NCBI GenBank assembly: GCA_013286045.1 | Contig: JABDGM010000013.1 | Span: 930 to 64,683, forward strand | DNA: 63,754 nt | From: Planctomycetota bacterium | GTDB taxonomy: Bacteria > Planctomycetota > Planctomycetia > Pirellulales > Lacipirellulaceae | Reading direction: 5' to 3' | Part shown: piece after piece, positions 42,234-50,593 of the stretch | How the letters are laid out: every line of letters starts with the position of its first letter | Numbering within the stretch: position 1 is the stretch's first letter | The notes under the pieces: model-generated | Database searches by the model: none | Told to the model about the DNA's origin: nothing | Seen by the model: the letters and a program-made list of their open reading frames with translations, nothing else | Made by a program: the position numbers and the translations under genes

Positions 42234-43565
42234 ATGCGGTTCGCGCGAGAATTGTTTATTCATCTACCCGGCCGACGTATCGCTTTGTGCCGCGGCGGAT
42301 TTTCGTTAACGCTCGTGATGTTCGCCTTCATTGTTTCCGCGACGGCCCAGGAGTATCTAACGCTGCCGGTCGACGAAAAGGGCGCCAAGGGATTCTGGGG
42401 GATGGCACAGCAGTGCGCCAAAGATCCGGCCACCTACCAAGCCAATAAGGATAAGTTCGCGGAGTACTTCAATAACTATCATTTTCCGGCGATGACACGC
42501 ACGGAGCCAGATAAACTCGGCCAAATCGGCAAGCTTCGCGAAGATATCTTCAGAAACATTCTTTGGAAAAGCAGTGATCCCGCCCTGCAGCATGATCTGA
42601 CGCAGCTCGCATTCGCATATATGGGAAAAATCGTGGGTGCCGACAATCCCCCGTGTCATCCCGCGGCACGGTACAACGCGATTCTCACCATCGGATTGCT
42701 CGACGACCAATATGCCGGCAGCGGCCAGCCCCAAAAGCCTTACCCGCCCGCGACGAAAGCGTTAACAACCGTCGTCGACCAGGCAACGAAGGGCAACCGA
42801 TTTCCTCCGCCGGTCATTCTCGGAGCGCTGATCGGCTTGGAACGGCATGCTCAGTATCACGAGGCTTTGGGTCCCGAAGCCACGGCAGCCATGCAGGCCG
42901 CCCTTTTGAAGTTGATCGCGCAAGACAAGCCGATCCAAGAGATGGACCGAGATACTTATTCTTGGATGCGCTTACGAGCCGCGAGTGCGCTTGTACGCTT
43001 GGGTTCGTTAGGCGAGAAGAATGCAGTCCATAATGCGCTCATGCAATTGGCGACAACGAGCAAATCTCTCGACGACCGTTGCGAAGCTGCCGCACTTGTC
43101 GACAAATTGCCGTACAAAGATGTGAAACTGGACGATGCCGGCACCGCCGAGCCGCTGTTTGCATTAGCTCGCGATGTGGCAGCGGCCGAAGATCAGCGGG
43201 CGCAAGATTTTCAGGAGCATGGCTCGGGTGGCATGTCCACGGCAATGCCCGGGCGCTCCGGGCCTGAATCGTACGGTGCCGGCTCAAGCGATCCGAACGC
43301 CTTCCAGAGACGCATTACTCTCAGCCGTCTTACTGATTTGCAGACGGCATTGAAGCAAGTGAAAGCCTCGCTGCCCGCCGAAACTCAAAAGAAAGTCGAC
43401 GCCGTCCTTACAGCCATGAAACCTGTGATCGGCGGCGCTGCGGGCAAGGATATGGTCGACCTGCGGCTCGCGGAAGCCATCCATACGATGAGGGATGCGA
43501 TCAACAAGGCCGTTCCAGGGCCCGCCAAGCCGGAAGCCGACAAGTCGAAAGACCCCGTCTTCTAG
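42234..43565 (+). CDS. Secreted protein of unknown function, HEAT-like
   Basis: 443 residues. A signal peptide is clear (GGFSLTLVMFAFIVSATAQ, cleavage near residue 39) and GAGGTAG before ATG 42234 is a good Shine-Dalgarno site. The mature protein is helical; segments such as ARYNAILTIGLLDDQYAG, SWMRLRAASALVRLGSL and DDRCEAAALVDKLPYKDV look like HEAT-type helical pairs, though no repeat is well conserved. The C-terminal third is charged with a Gly/Met/Ser-rich linker (HGSGGMSTAMPGRSGPESYGAGSS). I do not recognise a named family. It is convergent with the DUF6580 gene and ends in a shared hairpin. Confidence 0.7.
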   Translation: MRFARELFIHLPGRRIALCRGGFSLTLVMFAFIVSATAQEYLTLPVDEKGAKGFWGMAQQCAKDPATYQANKDKFAEYFNNYHFPAMTRTEPDKLGQIGKLREDIFRNILWKSSDPALQHDLTQLAFAYMGKIVGADNPPCHPAARYNAILTIGLLDDQYAGSGQPQKPYPPATKALTTVVDQATKGNRFPPPVILGALIGLERHAQYHEALGPEATAAMQAALLKLIAQDKPIQEMDRDTYSWMRLRAASALVRLGSLGEKNAVHNALMQLATTSKSLDDRCEAAALVDKLPYKDVKLDDAGTAEPLFALARDVAAAEDQRAQDFQEHGSGGMSTAMPGRSGPESYGAGSSDPNAFQRRITLSRLTDLQTALKQVKASLPAETQKKVDAVLTAMKPVIGGAAGKDMVDLRLAEAIHTMRDAINKAVPGPAKPEADKSKDPVF

Positions 43566-43586
43566 CGCGGCTGTTTCTCTGCAACC

Positions 43587-43611
43587 GAGTAGCGATCGCT
43601 ACGATCTACTC
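43587..43611. terminator. Hairpin with GCGATCGC core between convergent genes
   Basis: GAGTAG (43587-43592) pairs with CTACTC (43606-43611), enclosing the palindrome TAGCGATCGCTA (43590-43601). The right arm includes the stop codon of the minus-strand DUF6580 gene. Probably a shared, bidirectional transcript end; T runs are absent. Confidence 0.4.
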
Positions 43612-44163
43612 AGTCACCAGTCGACGGGCGGGCTGCGCCATTCCCGCGAGCGCGAAGCAGCTCAGCAGCACGCCTAGATAGAACACGTCGCCAGCCAACA
43701 TCCAACGATAGAACGGCACAGCGGCCCAATAGCAGTTCATCAGGCCAGTGAACGACTTCTCGTACATGTTCTCAAACGCCCACACGGCGAAATTCGAAAT
43801 TACGAAAAACATTGTGGCAGGTGCGAGCGAAATGAGAGCCCAGCGAAAAGCTCGCCGCCGCGGAGCCGGCGATTGACGTTGCCATCGCCCTAAAGCCACC
43901 GGCAGCGCCATCACAAAGTAAGTCGCAACCATCACGGGCATGCTGCCGTAGGCGGGTAGCAATAGGTCGCTAATTGCCAACGTCGAAAGTGGCACCAACG
44001 CCACGATCTGCCAGCGAGAAAAATACCAACCAGCAAAAATCGCGACCGCAGCCGTCGGCGTAAAGCACCATTCCGGCTGGCCCCAGCGACCCGCGACGCC
44101 GATCCCGACGAACAGAAAAAACACCACCAAGTCTTGAATATTGCGCTGACGGTTCGCCTTCAT
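43606..44163 (-). CDS. DUF6580 family membrane protein (ECF S-component-like)
   Basis: 185 residues with five to six membrane helices. The conserved family order is visible: TPTAAVAIFAGWYFSRWQIVALVPLSTLAISDLLLP, then TMFFVISNFAVWAFENMYEKSFTGLMNCYWAAVPFYRWMLAGDVFYLGVLL. The NFAVW...Y...GL..CY.AA.PF motif is characteristic of DUF6580, which resembles the substrate-binding S subunits of ECF transporters. I use ATG 44163 because GGGAG lies 8 bp upstream; a GTG at 44172 is in frame. It lies 41 bp after the DUF4430 gene and is probably co-transcribed. A substrate is not known; no ATPase or T subunit is nearby. Confidence 0.85.
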   Translation of the reverse strand: MKANRQRNIQDLVVFFLFVGIGVAGRWGQPEWCFTPTAAVAIFAGWYFSRWQIVALVPLSTLAISDLLLPAYGSMPVMVATYFVMALPVALGRWQRQSPAPRRRAFRWALISLAPATMFFVISNFAVWAFENMYEKSFTGLMNCYWAAVPFYRWMLAGDVFYLGVLLSCFALAGMAQPARRLVTE

Positions 44164-44204
44164 CGGGGGCACTCCCAGGTCGTCTATCTAACTAAACCTA
44201 AATT

Positions 44205-44669
44205 CTATCGCTGGAGTCCAAATGTCCACAAGACATGGTCGCCTGCCTGCAATTCGTACACGGCGTAGCTGCGGTCTGCGAGCTGATTGTTTACCGAAAA
44301 AGTCCAGTTTTTACCGTCTGCGCCTTGATTGGCACTTCCATCGATCGACGTCAACAGCGCGCCTGAGCCGGAGCCTTTTTTCTCCACAGCCAGGTTTTGC
44401 TGACCAGAGAGCACATCGGCAACGGTCATGCCCGGACTCCAGGCGACATCGGTGATATCTTTCGTATGCCCGTCTCCAAAATCGATAGCGAGCGATACAT
44501 GCTGGCGACCATGTCCGGCCGGCATGTCCGAAGCGTTTTCCGCTTGCGGATGAGATTGCGCTGGCCAATAGTGCGATATCACGATCGCTGCCAGCACGAG
44601 GCTCAAAAGCGCTGGCAATCGCCACCAGGAGCCGCAGTTGGAGCAGGAGTTTTCCGACGTGCTATCCAT
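44205..44669 (-). CDS. Membrane-anchored DUF4430 domain protein
   Basis: 154 residues. After a short Cys-containing N-terminus (NSCSNCGSWW) comes one membrane segment (LPALLSLVLAAIVISHYW, about 19-36). The exported domain VSLAIDFGDGHTKDITDVAWSPGMTVADVLSGQ...GSANQGADGKNWTFSVNNQ...AVYELQAGDHVLWTFG has the DUF4430 pattern (transcobalamin C-terminal-like fold: a central DG..W.F.VN and a closing GD.V.W.). In other bacteria DUF4430 proteins often accompany ECF-type transporters and may present the ligand. It precedes the DUF6580 gene in the same direction. The start could also be ATG 44705; TATAAG lies 7 bp before 44669. Confidence 0.75.
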   Translation of the reverse strand: MDSTSENSCSNCGSWWRLPALLSLVLAAIVISHYWPAQSHPQAENASDMPAGHGRQHVSLAIDFGDGHTKDITDVAWSPGMTVADVLSGQQNLAVEKKGSGSGALLTSIDGSANQGADGKNWTFSVNNQLADRSYAVYELQAGDHVLWTFGLQR

Positions 44670-44734
44670 GTGTGGTCTTATAACACGCCAGTGTTGGGAC
44701 GTCATCAGGGCTGCCCCGGCGATGGATCGTGGGG

Positions 44735-44746
44735 TATCTTTATCGC
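44735..44746 (+). promoter_or_regulatory. Predicted leaderless -10 element for fadJ
   Basis: TATCTT (44735-44740), six bases (tatcgc), then ATG 44747. No Shine-Dalgarno site. No convincing -35 hexamer is visible. Confidence 0.4.
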
Positions 44747-46912
44747 ATGGCGGCGACCACGCTTTCTCTATCGTTTCCCGAACGCGATATCGCGGTTCTC
44801 ACGCTGGATGATCCCGAATCAAGCGCGAACGTACTTTCGCGCCACGTTCTCGATGTACTGGAACAACATCTAAACGCTTTAGATCAGCACCGAGACTTGG
44901 CTGGCCTGGTTATTTGCTCGGCCAAGCCCGGCATGTTCATCGCCGGCGCCGATTTAAAAGAATTTGCCGCTTCACTCGACGCACCGAAAGAAGAGGTCGC
45001 CGGCTATAGCCGCCGAGGCCAGCAGCTTTTCGGCCGCCTTGCTAGAGCCAACTATGTCACGGTTGCCGCGATCGATGGCACATGCGTCGGTGGCGGTGCG
45101 GAACTCGCCGTGTGGTGCGACCGGCGCATTCTCACAAAGAGCGACAAAACCGCATACGGTTTCCCCGAAGTAAAGCTCGGCTTGTTCCCCGGTTGGGGCG
45201 GCACGGCCCGCACTCCTCGCATGGTCGGTCTTTCCAATGCCGTGGAACTCGTAACAGGCGGCGAATCAATCGATGCCACGGCAGCTTCGCTGATGGGACT
45301 GGCCAACGATATCATTGCGGCAAGCAACGCGCCTACTGATGCGCTTGTGGAGGCCGCTATTCGCATGATCCGCGCCGAGCGAGCGTCGGACGATTATCGC
45401 CGCGACCGGGAACTTTGGGCTTTCCCACTCGATATTAGTGACACCGAACTTGGCTTCCTAGGCGCCACCGCAAGCGCCTATATCCAGCAACAAACCAAAG
45501 GCCACTACCCTGCACCGCTGGCGGCGCTCGAACTTATGCTCGGCGCAGCCAGCGTTGATCTCGAAACGGCTTGCCAAATGGAATCCGAAGGCTTTGCTCA
45601 GCTTTTCGGTTCGCCAATCAATCGCGCACTCCTGAACGTCTTCTTTCTCAACGATCGCAACAAAAAAGCAACTCCCGCTTTGGCGAATGAAAAACCGAGA
45701 AAGATCACGTCCGCCGCGGTCGTTGGAGCTGGTGTCATGGGGCAAGGTATCGCTGCCGCCAACGTGAAACGCAATATCCCTGTCACGCTGATGGATACTG
45801 ACCAAACGGCAGTCGCCCGTGGCGTCCAGGGCGTTCTCAATGAAGTAGCCTATAACAAACAGCTCAAAGCGCCAGACGTCAAACGGGCCGTAGAATTGGC
45901 GCCGCTGATCAACGGCACTCTCTCGGATGTGGAATTGAGTCGCACCGACATCATCATCGAGGCGATCATCGAAAAGCGCGACGTCAAGCAGCGATTGTTC
46001 ACGCGTGTCGAACCCCTCACGGGCGATCAGACGATTCTCTGTTCCAACACTTCAACCATACCGATCACTCAATTAGCAAGTGGATTGGACCACCCGGAAC
46101 GTTTCTGCGGCCTGCACTTTTTCAACCCAGTCCGCCAAATGCCATTGGTAGAAGTCATCCGTGGCCGCAAAACGAATGACGCCACGATCGCCACTGCCGC
46201 AGCCTACGCCCGCGGCCTGGGCAAATCTCCGATCGTCATGAACGACGGACCGGGCTTCCTGGTGAATCGGCTATTACTGCCTTACATGAACGAAGCCGCA
46301 CTACTGCTTTGCGAAGGCGCAAACCTTGCCGACATCGAAAAAGCCGCCAAGTCCTTCGGGATGCCGATGGGGCCCTTCACGCTTTACGATGTCGTAGGTC
46401 TCGATGTCGCCATCCATGCTGGCCGCACGATGGCCGAAGCGTTTCCCGAACGCGTTGTCCCGGCCCCGATCGTTGAAGTCCTGTTCAAGCGAGGCCGCAT
46501 CGGCCAAAAAGCGGGCCGCGGCTTTTTCGATTACGCCCCGTCAAAAGGTGGCAAGCCACCGCGTGGTGTCGATAGCCCCGAAGCAATGCAGTTGATCAAA
46601 GAGTGCCAGACCGGCGGACCTCACAAGTTCCCTAAGGACGAACTGACCGACCGCCTCTTTTTGCCCATGCTTGTCGAGGCAACCCGCGTGCTGGAAGACA
46701 AAATCGTCCCCAACGTCCGCGATGTCGACCTCGGCCTGATCCTAGGCATTGGTTTCCCCCCGTTCCGCGGCGGCTTGTTTTTCTGGGCCGACCAGGTCGG
46801 GCCGGCCAAAATCCTTGAAAAGCTCCAGAAATACGCCCCGCTTGGCAAGCGTTTTGAACCAACTTCTCTGATAACAAACCTCGCCGCCGCCAATGGTCAC
46901 TTCTACGATTGA
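44747..46912 (+). CDS. fadJ: Bifunctional enoyl-CoA hydratase / 3-hydroxyacyl-CoA dehydrogenase
   Basis: 721 residues, the size of FadB/FadJ. The N-terminal crotonase domain has SAKPGMFIAGADLKEFA (oxyanion hole), CVGGGAELAVWCDRRI with the first catalytic-type Glu, and YGFPEVKLGLFPGWGG with the second. The NAD-binding domain begins near 325 with VVGAGVMGQGIAAANVKRN, followed by SNTSTIPITQLA, HFFNPVRQMPLVEVI, and C-terminal domains with GFLVNRLLLPYMNEA and GRIGQKAGRGFFDY. It catalyses two steps of beta-oxidation in the cytoplasm, with the thiolase encoded 93 bp downstream. ATG 44747 is preferred over the in-frame GTG at 44729 because of the 6-bp spacing to TATCTT. Confidence 0.95.
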   Translation: MAATTLSLSFPERDIAVLTLDDPESSANVLSRHVLDVLEQHLNALDQHRDLAGLVICSAKPGMFIAGADLKEFAASLDAPKEEVAGYSRRGQQLFGRLARANYVTVAAIDGTCVGGGAELAVWCDRRILTKSDKTAYGFPEVKLGLFPGWGGTARTPRMVGLSNAVELVTGGESIDATAASLMGLANDIIAASNAPTDALVEAAIRMIRAERASDDYRRDRELWAFPLDISDTELGFLGATASAYIQQQTKGHYPAPLAALELMLGAASVDLETACQMESEGFAQLFGSPINRALLNVFFLNDRNKKATPALANEKPRKITSAAVVGAGVMGQGIAAANVKRNIPVTLMDTDQTAVARGVQGVLNEVAYNKQLKAPDVKRAVELAPLINGTLSDVELSRTDIIIEAIIEKRDVKQRLFTRVEPLTGDQTILCSNTSTIPITQLASGLDHPERFCGLHFFNPVRQMPLVEVIRGRKTNDATIATAAAYARGLGKSPIVMNDGPGFLVNRLLLPYMNEAALLLCEGANLADIEKAAKSFGMPMGPFTLYDVVGLDVAIHAGRTMAEAFPERVVPAPIVEVLFKRGRIGQKAGRGFFDYAPSKGGKPPRGVDSPEAMQLIKECQTGGPHKFPKDELTDRLFLPMLVEATRVLEDKIVPNVRDVDLGLILGIGFPPFRGGLFFWADQVGPAKILEKLQKYAPLGKRFEPTSLITNLAAANGHFYD

Positions 46913-46915
46913 AAT

Positions 46916-46997
46916 AGCCGCGGAGACACCGAGAACACGGTCGGGACCGTTGTCAGTCGACGGACGATCTCTCCGTGAACTCCGTACCTCCGCGGCT
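46916..46997. repeat. Long imperfect hairpin between fadJ and the thiolase gene
   Basis: Arms 46916-46940 (AGCCGCGGAGACACCGAG...) and 46973-46997 (CCGTGAACTCCGTACC...) are largely complementary, with the outer AGCCGCGGAG/CTCCGCGGCT perfect. The arms show an approximate 8-bp repeat (CCGCGGAG, ACACCGAG). It ends 8 bp before the thiolase ATG, so it could affect that gene's translation or read-through. Confidence 0.7.
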
Positions 46998-47005
46998 CTT
47001 TTGAA

Positions 47006-48172
47006 ATGGGGCCCATGAAAACCGCTGTCGTCGTAGAAGCTTGTCGTACACCCGTTGGCCGCGCTCACGCCGAGAAAGGCGTTTTTCGCGACGTCCGATC
47101 AGACGATTTGGCGGTCGCCGTAGTCCGCGCGATTGTCGAACGCAGCGGCATCGACCCAGCGAAGATCGAAGATCTCGTCCTCGGTAACGTCCAACAGCAA
47201 CGCGAACAAGGATTAAACGTCGCCCGCTCAGTCGGGCTCATGGCGGGTTTGCCTGTTGAAGCCGGCGGGGCCACGGTGAATCGTCTTTGCGGCAGCAGTT
47301 TGCAGGCTCTTGCACAAGCCTCGCACGCAATCGTCGCGGACGCCGAAGATGTCCAAATCGTAGGCGGCCTCGAGCACATGCACCACATCCCTATGGACGC
47401 GGGCATCGATCTCAATCCCAAATTATTCACACGCACAAGCAAAGGTGCGTTAATGATGGGCATCACCGCCGAGTTTCTGGCCCAATCGCAAGGCATTTCG
47501 CGCGAGGAGCAGGACAAGTTCGCTCTCCACAGCCATCAAAAGGCCGCAGCAGCGACCGCCGCTGGTGAATTCGCCGCCGAGATCGTTCCCATCTGGGGAC
47601 GCGACGAAGCCGGCAATCGAACGCTCATCCAACATGATCAATGCATTCGTGCAGATACAACACTCGAAGCGCTCGCCGCTCTGTCGCCGGCTTTCATGCC
47701 CGGCATGGGAACCGTGACTGCCGGCAACAGTTCGCCGTTGAACGATGGCGCCGCCGCCCTTCTCGTCATGAGCGAAGAAAGCGCGCGTTCTCTCGGCCTA
47801 ACCCCATTGGTAAAAATCCGGGCGACCGCAGTCGTAGGCGTCGACCCCGCGGTGATGGGCACCGGTCCTGTCCCCGCTACTCAAAAAGCGCTGAAGCGAG
47901 CTGGCCTGGCGCTTGCAGATATCGACTTGATCGAGCTAAACGAGGCCTTTGCCTCCCAAGCGTTGGCTTGTATCCGAATGTTGCAGCTCGATGAAGTGAA
48001 GGTAAACGTCCGCGGCGGTGCGATCGCCATCGGGCATCCGCTCGGCGCCTCCGGGGCACGCATCGCAACGACACTTATCCACGCGATGCGCGATCGCGAC
48101 GCAACTTTGGGTTTGGCGACCATGTGTATCGGCGTTGGCCAAGGCATCGCCGTGATCTTCGAGCGAATCTAG
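47006..48172 (+). CDS. fadA: Acetyl-CoA acyltransferase (thiolase)
   Basis: 388 residues, standard for thiolases. The nucleophile Cys is in [19 protein letters not shown], the NEAF motif in [15 protein letters not shown], the catalytic His in [16 protein letters not shown], and the second Cys in [17 protein letters not shown] (GVG replaces the usual GGG). It cleaves 3-ketoacyl-CoA, completing the cycle run by the upstream FadJ; biosynthetic acetoacetyl-CoA formation is a less likely alternative. Translation may begin at ATG 47006 or at ATG 47015 ([15 protein letters not shown]), which fits relatives slightly better. A hairpin lies directly upstream. Confidence 0.93.
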   Translation: MGPMKTAVVVEACRTPVGRAHAEKGVFRDVRSDDLAVAVVRAIVERSGIDPAKIEDLVLGNVQQQREQGLNVARSVGLMAGLPVEAGGATVNRLCGSSLQALAQASHAIVADAEDVQIVGGLEHMHHIPMDAGIDLNPKLFTRTSKGALMMGITAEFLAQSQGISREEQDKFALHSHQKAAAATAAGEFAAEIVPIWGRDEAGNRTLIQHDQCIRADTTLEALAALSPAFMPGMGTVTAGNSSPLNDGAAALLVMSEESARSLGLTPLVKIRATAVVGVDPAVMGTGPVPATQKALKRAGLALADIDLIELNEAFASQALACIRMLQLDEVKVNVRGGAIAIGHPLGASGARIATTLIHAMRDRDATLGLATMCIGVGQGIAVIFERI

Positions 48173-48188
48173 CGTCTTTGGGCTGATT

Positions 48189-48221
48189 GTCGTCTGTCGT
48201 CATTAACGGCGGAATGACGAC
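48189..48221. repeat. Heptamer hairpin GTCGTCT/GTCGTCA after the thiolase gene
   Basis: GTCGTCT and GTCGTCA are adjacent (48189-48202); GTCGTCATT (48196-48204) pairs perfectly with AATGACGAC (48213-48221) around 8 bases. It lies 17 bp after the thiolase stop. The rest of the 238-bp gap to the next gene has TAGAAT at 48249-48254 but no clear promoter. Confidence 0.7.
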
Positions 48222-48410
48222 TCGGCCTCCACTTCCGGTCCTTTCCGCTAGAATTCTCTTGACCCTGCATTTTTAACGGCTTAGAGTGAGCGGCGTAGAC
48301 GGAACGATCTTGTCTCCAAAATCTGTTTCAGCGTCCGCAACCGATGGCGGAGATCTAGTTCAACTATCGCTGCGCTGCGAGCGCGTTTCCAAAGGCGGGG
48401 AGACTATTAC

Positions 48411-48971
48411 ATGCAATTCGGCAAGTCGCTTATCGGGGCCATCATCGGAGCAGCAGTTGGGGTCGCCTTGCTGTTTGGGGTCTATAAATTCAGCGACGGA
48501 TTTTGGTCCGCCGTCCCGTTCGCCATCCTGACCGGTTTGGGAGTGCGGATGGCAGTGAACACCGCCGGACATGCCAGTTACGCCCGCGGCGCGTTAACGG
48601 CAATTATCGCACTGGCCGCGTATATCGGTGGCCTGAGTTTGGTCGCCGCTGTCACGACCGCTCGTGCTAACGCGCCCGTCGCCCACACGGCTGCCGCCGA
48701 TCAATCGTCCAAAGATGCCAGCGATACCGAAGACAAGGATGCCACGGCTCCTGTGCCTGCTCCGACCATGGAGGCGAAAAGCTCAATCGCCGGCAGCGAT
48801 TCGCACCGCGGTCCACTCGTGGGCCCGCAACAATTCAATCCTTGGAACTTCGTTTGGCTCGGAGTCGCCGCGTTCGTGGCGTACGAGTTAGGCCGAGGCT
48901 CGGACGCAAGCGCGACCTATGCTGAACCAGCCGCTACACCCGCAACGGCCGGCGCGCATCCAGACGCATGA
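48411..48971 (+). CDS. Small membrane protein of unknown function
   Basis: 186 residues. Three hydrophobic segments are close together (about 8-25 SLIGAIIGAAVGVALLFGVYKF, 31-48 FWSAVPFAILTGLGVRMAV, 62-82 ALTAIIALAAYIGGLSLVAAV), then a charged, disordered linker of about 60 residues, then a fourth (WNFVWLGVAAFVAYELGRG) near the C-terminus and a short Ala-rich tail. No family is recognised. GGGGAG before ATG 48411 is a plausible Shine-Dalgarno site with 9-bp spacing. It is convergent with the nucleoside transporter gene. Confidence 0.6.
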   Translation: MQFGKSLIGAIIGAAVGVALLFGVYKFSDGFWSAVPFAILTGLGVRMAVNTAGHASYARGALTAIIALAAYIGGLSLVAAVTTARANAPVAHTAAADQSSKDASDTEDKDATAPVPAPTMEAKSSIAGSDSHRGPLVGPQQFNPWNFVWLGVAAFVAYELGRGSDASATYAEPAATPATAGAHPDA

Positions 48972-49011
48972 TTGGGGTTATCGATCGGTAATTGCAATAC
49001 GATCGGCTTCC

Positions 49012-50481
49012 CTACGGATTTAGCAGTCCCGCCATTGCCGCGTTCAACAGCGATGCGGTGAAGCCCACGAACAGTGCTCGCAACCCGAGCCTCGCCAAAT
49101 CGTGACGGCGGTTCGGCGCCATCGCACCAATTCCGCCGAGTTGAATGCCGACCGACGAGAAGTTGGCAAACCCGGTCAGAGCAAACGCGGCCAGCTTGTA
49201 CGAGCGATCCGCCATCTGCGGCTCGGCCATCGCTTTCATCGCTTTCATTTGCAAATAAGCGTAGTGCTCGTTGATGGCGAGTTTGTCTCCCAGCAGCATT
49301 CCTACTTTGGAGGCATCCTCGTACGCAACGCCCATCAAAAAGGCGACTGGCGAAAAGACCCATCCGAACAACTTCGGAAGGGTTAGATCATCGGTCCACC
49401 AAGTAAGTGATTCAGGAGCAATTCCTATTGCGAGCAGCCCAGGCTTGATCCCCGAAAGTAAGAAATTAAACATCGCTACAAACGCAATGAACACGATCAG
49501 CATGGCCGCTACGTTGAGCGCCAAACTTAAGCCATCGCTGGTGCCAGTGGCGGCGGCGTCAATCGCGTTGACGTACGGAGATTTCTCCTTACCCGTATGC
49601 ACGGTGCCGCCGGTAACGGGTTTGCTGACCTCCGGCAAAAACAATTTTGCCAGGTACAAGCTACACGGGCATGCCATAACGCAAGTCGTTAACACAGCAA
49701 CTGGGTCAGCACCATAACTGATGTAGACGACCATGAGCGCGCCAGAAATGTGCGCCATACCGCTCGCCATCAAGGCAAATAGCTCGGAATTCGACATCCG
49801 CGGAATGTACGGTCGAACAATGAGGGGCGCTTCTGTTTGTCCCATAAACACGTTCGCAGCCACAGACAAAGTTTCCGCACCGCTCGTTCCCATTAAATGA
49901 ACCATCACTAGCGCCAACACTCGCACGCACCACTGCAGAATTCCGAAATGATAAAGCACGGTGAAAAACGCCGAGACAAACAAAATCGGCGGCAGCGCAA
50001 CAAACGCAAACTGAAACATGTACCGGCCGTCGGGAAATAGTCGCGACCACGTGCCGCCGGCTTCGGGCGGACGCGCATCGTACAAATTGCCGAACACAAA
50101 CTTCGCACCTTCGTCGGAAAACGTGATGAAGTGCTTTACTACCGAACCAGCAGCTTCAAATCCTTGGCGTACAAATCCGACCTTCAGTACCAGCACAGCC
50201 AACAGCAACTGCAATGCAATGCCCCAAAAAATGGTGCGCCAGTTCACGGCACGCAAATTCGCCGAGAACGCTGCGACGATCCCAAAAAAGAACAGAATGC
50301 CGGCGAATGCTTGGCCGTGAAGGCCGATCGTGTCGCGTGTGAAAAAAGCGATCGCGCCAATTGCCGAAATAGTTGCCAATATTCCCAGCCGCCATGAAAG
50401 TGGCGTCGGCGGAGCAAAGATAACTTGCGGCGGCGCTTCGGCTGGTTCAACAGGCGTTTCGAGCGACTCGGGCTTTTGCAT
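49012..50481 (-). CDS. Concentrative nucleoside transporter (NupC/CNT family)
   Basis: 489 residues with about ten membrane helices. Family features include GLHGQAFAGILFFFGIVAAFS near the start, FQFAFVALPPILFVSAFFTVLYHFGILQWCVRVLALVM, the substrate region GTSGAETLSVAANVFMGQTEAPLIVRPYI, the GMAHISGALMVVY segment and the C-terminal ALTGFANFSSVGIQLGGIGAMAP. CNT proteins import nucleosides with Na+ or H+ across the inner membrane. The N-terminus has a Pro/Glu-rich cytoplasmic tail (PESLETPVEPAEAPP). An in-frame ATG lies at 50544, but similarity begins after 50481. The gene is transcribed in the same direction as uvrA and 113 bp after it. Confidence 0.92.
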   Translation of the reverse strand: MQKPESLETPVEPAEAPPQVIFAPPTPLSWRLGILATISAIGAIAFFTRDTIGLHGQAFAGILFFFGIVAAFSANLRAVNWRTIFWGIALQLLLAVLVLKVGFVRQGFEAAGSVVKHFITFSDEGAKFVFGNLYDARPPEAGGTWSRLFPDGRYMFQFAFVALPPILFVSAFFTVLYHFGILQWCVRVLALVMVHLMGTSGAETLSVAANVFMGQTEAPLIVRPYIPRMSNSELFALMASGMAHISGALMVVYISYGADPVAVLTTCVMACPCSLYLAKLFLPEVSKPVTGGTVHTGKEKSPYVNAIDAAATGTSDGLSLALNVAAMLIVFIAFVAMFNFLLSGIKPGLLAIGIAPESLTWWTDDLTLPKLFGWVFSPVAFLMGVAYEDASKVGMLLGDKLAINEHYAYLQMKAMKAMAEPQMADRSYKLAAFALTGFANFSSVGIQLGGIGAMAPNRRHDLARLGLRALFVGFTASLLNAAMAGLLNP

Positions 50482-50593
50482 GGAAAGCAAACTCCGGTGA
50501 CGAGAAAGAGAGCGTTCCGCTGATCGTAACTTGCCTGCTAGCAAACGTCTACGAGCGGAAACGGCGAAAGACAGGTTTCATTCGAACCGCACT

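Noticed and set aside
43590-43601. GCGATCGC palindrome as a HIP1-like repeated element
   Set aside because: A single copy between convergent genes does not show an enriched, dispersed repeat.
44670-44746. Cobalamin riboswitch upstream of the DUF4430 gene
   Set aside because: The divergent gap is only 77 bp, far too short for a cobalamin riboswitch, and no conserved core is visible.
48286-48531. Short plus-strand reading frame before the membrane protein at 48411
   Set aside because: Composition is low-complexity, it has no Shine-Dalgarno site and it overlaps the better-supported gene.
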